DNA of 9,375 bases from Deltaproteobacteria bacterium (GCA_016194795.1 JACQAX010000204.1:1-9375), one strand, 5' to 3'. Shown: positions 1-6,316, counted from the stretch's first letter. The notes: generated by a model not told the origin, from the sequence alone. Program-made: numbers and translations.

Positions 1-660
1 ATCGCGACCGACGACGCCGTTCGCGTGGTCGTCGTGCGGGGCGCGGGCCCGGTCTTCTGCGCCGGCGGCGATCTCAAGTGGATGCAGGAGAGCGTCAACC
101 TCTCCGGCCCCAAGAACCTCGAGGACACGCGCCAGCTCGCCAAGATGTTCGCGACCCTCAACGACTGCCCGAAGCCGGTCGTGGGCCTGGTCCACGGCGC
201 GGTGATCGGTGGCGGCGTCGGCTTGACGTCGATCTGCGACTACGTGATCGCGAGCAAAGAGACCATGTTCAGCCTGGCTGAAGTCCGTCTCGGGATCATC
301 CCGGCGTGCATCGGCCCGTTCGTGCTGGCCAAGATCGGCGAGAGCCACGCGCGCGCCTACTTCATGTCGGCCGAGCGCTTCAGCGACGAGCGGGCGCTGC
401 AGATCGGGCTCGTGCACGAGGTCGTCGAGACGCCCGAGGCGCTGAACGGCGCCTGCGAGCGCATCGCGAAGAACCTGCTCCAATGCGGGCCCAACGCGAT
501 GACCGCGGCCAAGCGCCTCGTGCGCGACATCAAGGCGCGCACCTTCGAGGAGTCCCTCGAGCACGTCGCCAAGGTGCTCGCTGATCTTCGTGTGACGCCC
601 GAAGGGCAGGAGGGCCTGAAGGCCTTCCTCGAGAAGCGCAAACCGAATTGGATCAAATGA
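1..660 (+). CDS. liuC: Methylglutaconyl-CoA hydratase, LiuC-type enoyl-CoA hydratase (5' end outside window)
   Basis: Crotonase-fold enzyme, expected to hydrate 3-methylglutaconyl-CoA to HMG-CoA in leucine catabolism. The frame is open to the first base, so the N-terminus is missing (219 codons seen; full family members are about 260). Visible motifs are the first oxyanion-hole segment (GAGPVFCAGGDLKWM), the second one (HGAVIGGGVGLTSICD) and the active-site stretch FSLAEVRLGIIP. The glutamate matching rat crotonase Glu164 is kept (LAE), while the position of Glu144 is glycine (GGGVG). To my knowledge this GGGVGL / SEVRLGLIPA pattern is typical of bacterial LiuC-like hydratases. The carboxylase and lyase genes that follow strongly support the leucine pathway. 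The stop (658-660) overlaps the next start, indicating translational coupling. A generic enoyl-CoA hydratase is the alternative. Confidence 0.88.
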   Translation: MATDDAVRVVVVRGAGPVFCAGGDLKWMQESVNLSGPKNLEDTRQLAKMFATLNDCPKPVVGLVHGAVIGGGVGLTSICDYVIASKETMFSLAEVRLGIIPACIGPFVLAKIGESHARAYFMSAERFSDERALQIGLVHEVVETPEALNGACERIAKNLLQCGPNAMTAAKRLVRDIKARTFEESLEHVAKVLADLRVTPEGQEGLKAFLEKRKPNWIK

Positions 661-2390
661 TGAAAGTTCTCGTCGCCAACCGCGGAGAGATCGCCTGCCG
701 CGTGATCGCAGCGTGCCGTTCGCTCGGGCTGAAAAGCGTCGCGGTGTACTCCGACGCCGACGCCGGCGCGCGCCACACGCGGCTTGCCGACGAGGCCGTG
801 CCGATCGGCCCGGGACCGGCGGCCGAGAGCTATCTCAACGCGCAGAAGATCCTCGACGCCGCCGTCAAGACGGGCGCGACGGCCATCCACCCCGGTTACG
901 GCTTCATGTCGGAGCGCGCGCATTTCGCCGAGGCCGTCGTGAAGGCCGGCCTCACCTGGATCGGCCCGTCGGCGAAGGTCATCGACCTCATGGGCAACAA
1001 GATCGCCGCGAAGGTCGCCGCCGAAAAGGCCAAGGTGCCGACGCTCCCGTGGGCGCTTCTGAAGGACGGCTGGACGAAAGCCGACCTCGAAGCCGGCGGA
1101 AAAAAGGTCGGCTTTCCCCTGCTGCTCAAGGCGGCCGCCGGCGGCGGCGGGCGCGGCATGCGTCTCGTCGAGAAGTCGGCCGAGCTCTTCGAGAAGGCCG
1201 AGAGCGCGATGCGCGAGGCGCAGGGCGCGTTCGGCTCGGGCGAGCTATTCCTCGAGAAATACTGCGCGGCTTCGCGCCACGTCGAGGTTCAGGTCATGGG
1301 AGACGCGGCCGGAACGGTCGTGTCTCTCGGCGAACGCGAGTGCTCCGTGCAGCGCCGCCACCAGAAAGTGATCGAGGAGGCGCCGGCGCCGAACCTCTCG
1401 GACAAGACCCGCAAGGCGCTCTGGACGGCGGCCGTCTCCCTCGCCAAAGCGGTGGGCTACGTCAACGCGGGCACCTGCGAGTTTCTGGTCGACGGCGAGG
1501 AGAATTTCTACTTTCTCGAGATGAACACCCGTCTTCAAGTGGAGCATCCCGTGACCGAGCTCGTCTGGGGCGTGGATCTCCCCGCGCTTCAGCTTCGCGT
1601 CGCTCAGGGCGAGAAGCTCCCGAAGGAGGTCGTGGCGGCTTCGCCGCGTGGACATGCGATCGAAGTGCGCATCTATGCCGAAGACCCCTCGAAGGGCTTC
1701 ATGCCGTCGCCGGGCAGGCTCGAGCGTTTCACGACGCCGATTCTTCCTTATCTGCGCGTCGATACCGGCTATGAGACCGGCAGCGAAGTGCCACTCTATT
1801 ACGATGCGATGCTGGCCAAGATCATCGCCTGGGGCATGGACCGCGAACAGGCGCGCCGCACGCTGCTGCAAGGCGTGCGTGGGACGTCGGTCGTGGGTGT
1901 CGCGTGGAACGGGGCTTACCTCTGCGACATCATGGAGCACCAGCGCTTCATCGATGGCAAGGTGACCACCCAGTTTCTGGGCGAGGCGTTCGCGTCGTGG
2001 AAGGGCGAGGTTCGCTCGAAGGCTGATGCCGACGCGCCGGGTGCTTCGGTGCCCGCGGCCGCGCCGGCGTCACCGTGGCGGGTTTTCGGCTCAGGCGGCG
2101 GAAAGCTGGGATTCACCGGCGCGCGCGCCAAGGGTGGTGGCTACGACGAGCACGATTTCACGCAAGGCGGTCCGCTCGTCGCTGAGTATCCGGGCAAAGT
2201 GCTCAAAGTTTTGGCACGGGCAGGACAGAAAGTCTCGAAAGGCGACGTCGTTGTCGTGTGCGAGTCGATGAAAATGGAGTTTTCATATTCCGCTCCCTCT
2301 GAGACAACCGTGAAGAGCGTCGGCGTTCAGGAGGGGCAGGTGATTGCCGCCGGAACGCTGCTCGTCGAGTGGGAGGAAGCTTCATCGTGA
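657..2390 (+). CDS. liuD: Methylcrotonyl-CoA carboxylase alpha subunit (biotin carboxylase + biotin carrier), short form
   Basis: Carboxylates its own biotin with ATP and bicarbonate, then delivers it to a carboxyltransferase beta subunit not seen here. The 577 residues begin with KVLVANRGEIACRV. The biotin carboxylase domain (about 1-446) keeps E. coli AccC numbering: glycine loop GGGGRGM at 162-168, catalytic E288, N290, R292, V295-E296 and R338. The biotin carrier domain (about 506-577) has ESMKM with biotinyl Lys539. Between them lies a short Ala/Gly-rich linker with SPWR at 472-475, where MCC/PCC alpha subunits normally carry a biotin-transfer domain; those proteins are usually about 650-670 residues. 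The start is ATG 657 or ATG 660, both overlapping the liuC stop; there is no separate Shine-Dalgarno. The substrate is inferred from neighbours; by sequence alone it could be another acyl-CoA carboxylase. Confidence 0.88.
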   Translation: MMKVLVANRGEIACRVIAACRSLGLKSVAVYSDADAGARHTRLADEAVPIGPGPAAESYLNAQKILDAAVKTGATAIHPGYGFMSERAHFAEAVVKAGLTWIGPSAKVIDLMGNKIAAKVAAEKAKVPTLPWALLKDGWTKADLEAGGKKVGFPLLLKAAAGGGGRGMRLVEKSAELFEKAESAMREAQGAFGSGELFLEKYCAASRHVEVQVMGDAAGTVVSLGERECSVQRRHQKVIEEAPAPNLSDKTRKALWTAAVSLAKAVGYVNAGTCEFLVDGEENFYFLEMNTRLQVEHPVTELVWGVDLPALQLRVAQGEKLPKEVVAASPRGHAIEVRIYAEDPSKGFMPSPGRLERFTTPILPYLRVDTGYETGSEVPLYYDAMLAKIIAWGMDREQARRTLLQGVRGTSVVGVAWNGAYLCDIMEHQRFIDGKVTTQFLGEAFASWKGEVRSKADADAPGASVPAAAPASPWRVFGSGGGKLGFTGARAKGGGYDEHDFTQGGPLVAEYPGKVLKVLARAGQKVSKGDVVVVCESMKMEFSYSAPSETTVKSVGVQEGQVIAAGTLLVEWEEASS

Positions 2391-3328
2391 TGAATTGGCC
2401 GCTACCGAGCACCGTGCGCCTGTTTGAAGTCGGGCCGCGCGACGGGTTGCAGAACGAGAAGGTGCCGCTTTCGCTGGAGTCGAAGCTCGCCTACATCGAA
2501 GGCCTGCTCGCGAGCGGTCTCAAAGACGTCGAAGTCGGCGCGTTCGTGCGCGAGGATAAAATCCCCCAGATGGCCAGCTCGCTCCAGATCTTCAAGGAGC
2601 TCGAGAAGCGCGGCTGGAGCAAGAAACGCGGCGTGACGCTCTGGGCGCTCTGCCCCAACGAGCGCGGGCTCGACCGCGCGCTCGAGGCCGACTGCCGCGC
2701 CATCGCCGTCTTCACCGGCGCCACCGACACCTTCACCCAGAAGAACATCGGGATGAACGTGAAAGAGTCGTTGCAGGTTTTCGAGCGCGTCACCGAGCGC
2801 GCCCGCAAGAACAAGATCCGCGTGCGCGCCTACGTCTCGGTCTGCTGGGGCTGCCCGTACGAGGGCAAGGTGAAGCCCGCGAGCGTCGTGAAGCTCGCGC
2901 GCAAGCTCCTCGACATGGGCGTCGAGCAGGTGAGCCTCGGCGACACGATCGGCGTGGCCAACCCGCGCGAGGTCGTCGACCTGCTTCTGCGCGTGAAGCC
3001 CGAGATCACGCGCGATCAGATCGCCGGCCACTTCCACGACACGCGCGGCACCGCGCTCCCGAACTGCCTGGCCGCCGTCGGCTTCGGCGTGCGCACCCTC
3101 GACTCCGCAAGCGGGGGGCTTGGTGGCTGCAACTACGCGCCCGGCGCCTCGGGCAACGTCGCCACCGAAGACCTCGTCTACATGCTCGAGGGCATGGGCA
3201 TCCGCACCGGCGTGAAGCTCGACAAGCTTTGCGAGGCCAGCCGCATCGCCATCCAATCGCTCGGACGTATCCCGGCATCGAAGTATCTCCAGGCTTGGCT
3301 CGCCAAAAACATTCCCAGTGTCGCGTAA
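2390..3328 (+). CDS. liuE: Hydroxymethylglutaryl-CoA lyase
   Basis: Cleaves HMG-CoA to acetoacetate and acetyl-CoA, the last step of leucine degradation (also called mvaB). The 312 residues form a DRE-TIM barrel lyase. Catalytic R17 and metal ligand D18 are in EVGPRDGLQNE, metal ligands H214 and H216 in GHFHDT, the catalytic-loop Cys247 in GLGGCNYAPG, and N256 in GNVATED. The spacings among H216, C247 and N256 match the human enzyme. The usual GLGGCPYA signature reads GLGGCNYA, a minor change. The ATG at 2390 overlaps the preceding TGA (TGATG). GGAGG at 2372-2376 is 13 nt upstream; GTG 2387 is an alternative start. No clear terminator follows before the next gene. Confidence 0.93.
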   Translation: MNWPLPSTVRLFEVGPRDGLQNEKVPLSLESKLAYIEGLLASGLKDVEVGAFVREDKIPQMASSLQIFKELEKRGWSKKRGVTLWALCPNERGLDRALEADCRAIAVFTGATDTFTQKNIGMNVKESLQVFERVTERARKNKIRVRAYVSVCWGCPYEGKVKPASVVKLARKLLDMGVEQVSLGDTIGVANPREVVDLLLRVKPEITRDQIAGHFHDTRGTALPNCLAAVGFGVRTLDSASGGLGGCNYAPGASGNVATEDLVYMLEGMGIRTGVKLDKLCEASRIAIQSLGRIPASKYLQAWLAKNIPSVA

Positions 3329-3371
3329 TCACGAGCTTAATTACTGACACGACCAGTTGTTAAGAAATCTG

Positions 3372-3377
3372 TACAAT
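3372..3377 (+). promoter_or_regulatory. Candidate -10 box for the small outer-membrane protein gene
   Basis: TACAAT lies 8 nt before ATG 3386, with no recognisable -35 at 16-18 bp spacing. No Shine-Dalgarno occurs between the liuE stop and the ATG. If this box is used, the transcript would start at or within a few bases of the start codon and be leaderless or nearly so. This is a weak call based on one hexamer. Confidence 0.35.
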
Positions 3378-3385
3378 TTCATCTC

Positions 3386-3811
3386 ATGATGAAGCGATTC
3401 TTCACTCCGGCCGTGGTTCTCCTGTTTTTCTGGTCGACCGCCCTCGCCAGCGAGCGCGGCCAGAAGAAGCTGGGCCTCACTGGCGAATACAACTTCGGAT
3501 CCGAGCTCCTGGGCGCCGCCTTCGCCGTCAACGCCACCGATTGGTTCCGCCTGCAGCTCGGCTACGCGTTTCCAGCCAAGACACCAAACAAGTTCAACGC
3601 CCAGCTCGAGGGCGCCGGCAAGCTCTTCGTCCCCGACTGGAACTTCTCGCCCTATATCGGTCTAGGCAGCGGCCCGAGCTCCGGCACCATCGCCGTGATC
3701 ATCGGCGTCGACTACACCGCCCAATCCGGCTTCAACCTCGGCGCCGGCTACTCGCAGGTGAGCACGAACGGCGCCAGCGGCACCGTGATCTACATCGGCT
3801 ACTACTTTTAG
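3386..3811 (+). CDS. Small outer-membrane beta-barrel protein
   Basis: 141 residues. The N-terminus is a signal peptide: basic MMKR, a hydrophobic core, then AxA cleavage after Ala21 (TALA-S). The mature part of about 120 residues alternates aromatic/aliphatic and polar residues in strand-like blocks (LGLTGEYNFGS, WFRLQLGYAF, NFSPYIGLGSG, FNLGAGYSQV) and ends in IYIGYYF. A terminal aromatic residue is the recognition signal for Bam-mediated outer-membrane insertion. The size suits a 6-8 strand barrel. The function is unknown; similar small barrels are structural or adhesive, or copy-variable members of larger families. It starts at ATG 3386 or the adjacent ATG 3389. Its stop overlaps the stop of the convergent regulator gene. 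No convincing terminator follows: a T8 run (3884-3891) sits 16 nt beyond a small 5-bp hairpin. Confidence 0.75.
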   Translation: MMKRFFTPAVVLLFFWSTALASERGQKKLGLTGEYNFGSELLGAAFAVNATDWFRLQLGYAFPAKTPNKFNAQLEGAGKLFVPDWNFSPYIGLGSGPSSGTIAVIIGVDYTAQSGFNLGAGYSQVSTNGASGTVIYIGYYF

Positions 3812-4425
3812 AACGAGCGGAACGGGAAGAGACCATAGTGCTTCCGCTCGATGACGGGACGTCCGTCGCCCCTGGGTCGCCTGTTTTTTTTGGAGCTCTC
3901 CTCCCCATTGGCGTTGTGGCGTTTTGGGACGAGGACACAGTTTAGGGCAAGCTCGATCCGCTTTAGAGTCCTCACTTGTGGGTAGTGAATTCCGCGCTCG
4001 ATTCTGCTCAGATGGGTCCGGTCGACGTTCACGAGGGCGGCGAGTCCCGTCTGTGAAAGCTTGAGAGCCAAACGCGCCTGGCGGATTCGGTAACCCAGCT
4101 CGCTTGCCGGGGTGCCGATCTCCAGCGCCTCGTGCAAGCTGAGGGCGTAGCGGTCCGGGTTTCTCATTTGCGGCTGGTCCGTGTCGTGGATCGCGCCGGA
4201 GAGCAACGCGCTCAGATGCGGCCGCATCGCCATGATCAGGGCGAGAGTGAAAGTCCTGCGCGTCTTTCGACCCAGAGGCTTCGCGCCAACTCGCAACGTG
4301 ATCGTAAAGGGGGCCGAGTACATCCGGACGACGGTCTCGCGCTCGCATTCGGTGATTTCATGGGGCGGTAAAGCTTGTTTGTCGATTTCGGTCATGGGTG
4401 GAGCATTCAGCAAGAGGTGTTCCAT
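3808..4425 (-). CDS. Xre-family helix-turn-helix transcriptional regulator
   Basis: 205 residues from ATG 4425 (195 from ATG 4395, MTEIDK; neither has an obvious Shine-Dalgarno). Residues 109-167 are a Cro/CI-type HTH: ELGYRIRQARLALKLSQTGL, then ALVNVDRTHLSRIERG with the recognition helix, then YPQVRTLKRIELALN. The N-terminal part of about 105 residues is not recognised. The C-terminal tail (168-205) is rich in Lys/Arg and looks disordered. An A8 run (AAA AAA AAC in frame) encodes KKN at 179-181. The gene lies 74 nt downstream of tadA in the same direction, so it may share that transcript. An exact 22-bp inverted repeat brackets it: one arm ends 12 nt before ATG 4425 and the other lies inside the codons for residues 169-176. 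DNA target and partner are unknown. Base composition looks less GC-rich than its neighbours. The HTH call is firm; the exact ends are less so. Confidence 0.78.
   Translation of the reverse strand: MEHLLLNAPPMTEIDKQALPPHEITECERETVVRMYSAPFTITLRVGAKPLGRKTRRTFTLALIMAMRPHLSALLSGAIHDTDQPQMRNPDRYALSLHEALEIGTPASELGYRIRQARLALKLSQTGLAALVNVDRTHLSRIERGIHYPQVRTLKRIELALNCVLVPKRHNANGEESSKKNRRPRGDGRPVIERKHYGLFPFRSF
3898..3919. repeat. Left arm of a 22-bp exact inverted repeat around the Xre gene
   Basis: The + strand reads CTCCTCCCCATT followed by GGCGTTGTGG. The same 22 bases occur in reverse complement at 4438-4459 with no mismatch. This arm is inside the 3' coding part of the regulator (residues 169-176, frame ending exactly on the codon for E176). 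The flanking bases outside the arms do not match, so no target-site duplication is visible. Confidence 0.9.
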
Positions 4426-4437
4426 CGGATGACGACA

Positions 4438-4459
4438 CCACAACGCCAATGGGGAGGAG
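4438..4459. repeat. Right arm of the 22-bp inverted repeat around the Xre gene
   Basis: This arm is the exact reverse complement of 3898-3919, and 518 bp separate the arms. It lies between the tadA stop and the regulator start, so it would be in the 5' leader of the regulator mRNA. A transcript running through both arms could pair them into a long-range stem. Confidence 0.9.
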
Positions 4460-4499
4460 GCGGCGCGCGCCGAAAGCGCAGGCCGCGGCGGCTTCAGGC

Positions 4500-4958
4500 T
4501 CACTTTCCGGTGCGCTTGCTTTTGAAGAATCGGGAGAGGACGGCGCCGCACTCGGCGACTCCGAGGCATTCCATCTTGTAGCGGTGGTTGAGCTGCTTGT
4601 TTTCGTGCAGGTTGAGCCCCAGGGTCACCGCGCCGGCCTTCGGGTCGGTGACGCCGTAGTAGACGTGGCGCACGCGGGCTTGCTGGAGCGCGCCCGCGCA
4701 CATCGGGCAGGGCTCCAGGGTCACGTAGACGTCGCAGCCGGGCAGGCGCCACGACGAGAGCTTCCGGGAGGCTTTGGAGAGCGCCACGAGCTCGGCGTGT
4801 CCCAGGATCGACTGCTTGTTTTCACGCAGATTGTGGCCGCGCGCGATGATCTTTCCCTCGTACACGACGACCGCCCCCACGGGGACCTCGTCTTTTTCGG
4901 AAGCCTTGGCGGCCTCTTTGAGCGCCTCGCGCATGAACTTGAGGTGTGCGTCGCTCAC
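4500..4958 (-). CDS. tadA: tRNA-specific adenosine deaminase TadA
   Basis: Deaminates adenosine to inosine at the wobble position (A34) of tRNA-Arg(ACG). The 152 residues are full length for the family. Zinc/catalytic motifs are H54-A-E56 (general base E56) and P83-C84-P85-M86-C87 with the two zinc cysteines. EVPVGAVVV sits near the N-terminus, and the usual closing segment (ECGAVLSRFFKSKR) is present. The loop before HAE reads SILGHAE instead of the common DPTAHAE. GTG 4958 is preferred because it restores the family N-terminus (SDAHLKFMREALKEA) and overlaps the upstream PilZ stop as GTGA, implying translational coupling; ATG 4934 is the other choice. A relaxed-specificity nucleoside deaminase is possible but less likely. 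Confidence 0.9.
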   Translation of the reverse strand: MSDAHLKFMREALKEAAKASEKDEVPVGAVVVYEGKIIARGHNLRENKQSILGHAELVALSKASRKLSSWRLPGCDVYVTLEPCPMCAGALQQARVRHVYYGVTDPKAGAVTLGLNLHENKQLNHRYKMECLGVAECGAVLSRFFKSKRTGK

Positions 4959-5749
4959 TTTTTGTTCTTACCCTGGTAGCGCTGCTCGCGCTGGAGGTAC
5001 TCCTGCCAGTTGCGCTCGCGGCTCATCTGGCTGTAGACGCGCGCGAGCTTGCGGAGCTTCTGGGTGGCCTGTTTGAGGCAAAAGATCGTTTCCTTGTTGA
5101 GCGTGTTGAACTTCACGCCGATGCCCTTGGGGTGGGTGACGGTGCTTTCGGTGCGCCAGACGACGTGGCCGGCGCAGCGCACGGGACGCTCGAAAAGCGC
5201 GAAGTCGAGCGTGATGGTCTCGTCGGGCGTGAAGTACGAGTGCGTCTTGATGAAGCAGCCGCCCAGGCTGAGGTCCATGATCTCGCCTTCGAGCTCGCTC
5301 TTGTCCTCGCGGACGAGCTTGGTTTGCACGCTCAGCTTGTAGCGGGGGTCGCTTTCCCACCAGCGGATGCGTGGAAAAAAATAGGGCACGCGGATCTCGC
5401 GGCCGATGAGGTAGATCACGAGGATCTGGAGCCCGAGCGTCGTGAAGAAGCACACCGTCTTCATGTCGCCGACGGAATTGTGCGAGAGATCGTAGGCCAC
5501 TTCGTAGGTGATGAGAAAATTCGAAAACACGAACATGTACCAGCCGTACCAGCGGATGCGCAGCACCCCGATTCCCGCGATCACGGCGAAGAAGCAAACG
5601 AACCAGTAGCCCGGGCTCAGGATGACGCGAATGATGCCGTCGAGATTCAGCGCCAGCGGAAACAGCGTGTAGATGAGATAGCTCGCCGGATACGACATCC
5701 AGAGGTACGAGATCAGGCGGAGGGTGCGCGAAGTGTAGGTTCGGCTCAT
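4955..5749 (-). CDS. Inner-membrane protein with C-terminal PilZ domain
   Basis: 264 residues. The N-terminal half has four likely transmembrane segments (about 12-37, 45-65, 68-88, 97-116). A cytoplasmic PilZ-like domain follows at about 135-230: RYKLSV, then the hallmark D159-L-S-L-G-G164, then the strand VRCAGHVVW and GIGVKF. A basic, Glu/Arg/Gln-rich tail ends in GKNKK. PilZ domains usually bind cyclic di-GMP through RxxxR and DxSxxG. The second motif is intact; the first is not clear (RYKLS at 136-140 has no second Arg). It is therefore a PilZ-fold protein whose ligand binding is uncertain. ATG 5749 is chosen because an AGGT ribosome site (complement of 5757-5760) lies about 8 nt upstream; GTG 5752 would add one residue. 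Coupled to tadA by a 4-nt overlap; no functional link is evident. Confidence 0.8.
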   Translation of the reverse strand: MSRTYTSRTLRLISYLWMSYPASYLIYTLFPLALNLDGIIRVILSPGYWFVCFFAVIAGIGVLRIRWYGWYMFVFSNFLITYEVAYDLSHNSVGDMKTVCFFTTLGLQILVIYLIGREIRVPYFFPRIRWWESDPRYKLSVQTKLVREDKSELEGEIMDLSLGGCFIKTHSYFTPDETITLDFALFERPVRCAGHVVWRTESTVTHPKGIGVKFNTLNKETIFCLKQATQKLRKLARVYSQMSRERNWQEYLQREQRYQGKNKK

Positions 5750-5784
5750 CACATTTACCTAATTGTTAATATTCGTTTGGAAGC

Positions 5785-5808
5785 TTGAAAATTGTCCAGT
5801 GGTTTCAA
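5785..5808. promoter_or_regulatory. Possible operator: TTGAAA-N12-TTTCAA dyad upstream of the PilZ gene
   Basis: A perfect 6+6 bp dyad lies 36 nt upstream of the PilZ start, in the intergenic region shared with the + strand small ORF. It may be a repressor site or coincidence. No paired -35/-10 of good quality could be assigned around it. Confidence 0.2.
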
Positions 5809-5854
5809 CCTGTGTCAGGAGCCATTTTTTGCCGCCGGCGTCTTTTAGGAGGAG

Positions 5855-5860
5855 TAAAAT
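5855..5860 (+). promoter_or_regulatory. Candidate -10 box for the small ORF / structured RNA
   Basis: TAAAAT would place transcription start near 5867, about 44 nt upstream of ATG 5911. No good -35 is at standard spacing (TTGCCG at 5829-5834 is 20 bp away). The box follows a purine-rich AGGAGGAG (5847-5854) that has no start codon after it. GTCTT (5840-5844) and AAGAC (5861-5865) could pair around it. Confidence 0.3.
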
Positions 5861-5897
5861 AAGACCCAACACAGCCGCTAACTCGCGACTGCAACTT

Positions 5898-5904
5898 AGG
5901 AGGT
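5898..5904 (+). promoter_or_regulatory. Strong Shine-Dalgarno deciding the start of the small ORF
   Basis: AGGAGGT is a perfect complement to the 16S rRNA 3' end and lies 6 nt before ATG 5911. It is the best ribosome binding site in the window and the main reason to believe the short ORF after it. Confidence 0.7.
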
Positions 5905-5910
5905 GCGAGT

Positions 5911-6069
5911 ATGATACTGAAGACCCACCGCGCAACGATCCGACACGTCGCCATCGATGCGTGGGCGCTCTTCCGCGACACGATGCGGAGGGCAGCTTCT
6001 GAAGAAGTCTGGGGTCACCAGTTCGAAGCAGATGCCGGTTCGCATGAAAGATCTCCCCCGCGCGCCTGA
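5911..6069 (+). CDS. Small protein of unknown function (52 residues)
   Basis: I do not recognise this protein. It begins MILKTHRATIRHVAIDAWAL and ends ERSPPRA. The first 26 or so codons use mostly G/C third bases, like neighbouring genes; the second half is less biased. It has no signal peptide or membrane segment, and the N-terminal half could be a basic amphipathic helix. The start is fixed by the AGGAGGT at 5898-5904. The stop is directly followed by a series of stable hairpins and a terminator at 6317-6360 on the same strand, so ORF and structured RNA may form one transcript. Alternatives are a regulatory leader peptide or a decayed fragment of a longer gene. Confidence 0.5.
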   Translation: MILKTHRATIRHVAIDAWALFRDTMRRAASEEVWGHQFEADAGSHERSPPRA

Positions 6070-6081
6070 GACGGCGCCGGC

Positions 6082-6302
6082 GGTCCCGAGCTGATTGTCA
6101 GCCGGGGTCTGACCGACCGGGGTGCTTTGAGACGGGTCCCGCGGCGGGTGTTACGCCCCGCCAGATCGGCACTCACCCCGTCTGGATGCTCTGATCTCAA
6201 AATTTAATAGTTCTCAAAACCACCCTCCTTCGGGGCGGGCGGTTCAAAAAAGAAATAGAGTCCAGTTTCTTATCCGACGTCTACTAGCGATGGTCGGCTG
6301 GA
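6082..6302 (+). ncRNA. Candidate structured RNA: four consecutive hairpins before a terminator
   Basis: No coding sequence is supported here. Hairpin 1 (6082-6109) is a 12-bp stem with a bulged A6089 and loop TTG. Hairpin 2 has an outer 7-bp stem (6130-6136 with 6177-6183) enclosing GGCGGG/CCCGCC (6143-6148 with 6157-6162). Hairpin 3 (6218-6244) is capped by a C(UUCG)G tetraloop at 6228-6233, with one bulge and one mismatch. Hairpin 4 stacks TCCAG/CTGGA (6261-6265, 6298-6302) on CCGAC/GTCGG (6274-6278, 6293-6297) with an 8-nt bulge. The terminator at 6317 follows on the same strand. It does not match tmRNA, RNase P RNA, SRP RNA or the GEMM riboswitch core by eye. It could instead be a structured 3' UTR of the small ORF. 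Confidence 0.4.
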
Positions 6303-6316
6303 CCAGGATAAAACAG

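Noticed and set aside
648..2392. Stop/start overlaps in the liu operon as something special
   Set aside because: ATGA and TGATG overlaps are ordinary translational coupling in compact operons.
3853..3891. Hairpin GACGG-GACGT-CCGTC followed by a T8 run as terminator of the outer-membrane gene
   Set aside because: The stem is only 5 bp and the T run begins 16 nt after it; the T8 is also part of the opposite gene's codons.
3898..4459. Insertion sequence bounded by the 22-bp inverted repeats
   Set aside because: No transposase inside and no target-site duplication outside the arms; kept only as a possible non-autonomous element or invertible segment.
5763..6002. 79-codon + frame starting at TTG upstream of the small ORF
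   Set aside because: TTG start without a ribosome site, and no protein-like pattern. The better supported start in another frame (ATG 5911) overlaps it.
6015..6200. 61-codon - strand frame across the hairpin region
   Set aside because: Its composition follows from GC-rich stems; no ribosome site was seen and it lies across the structured RNA.
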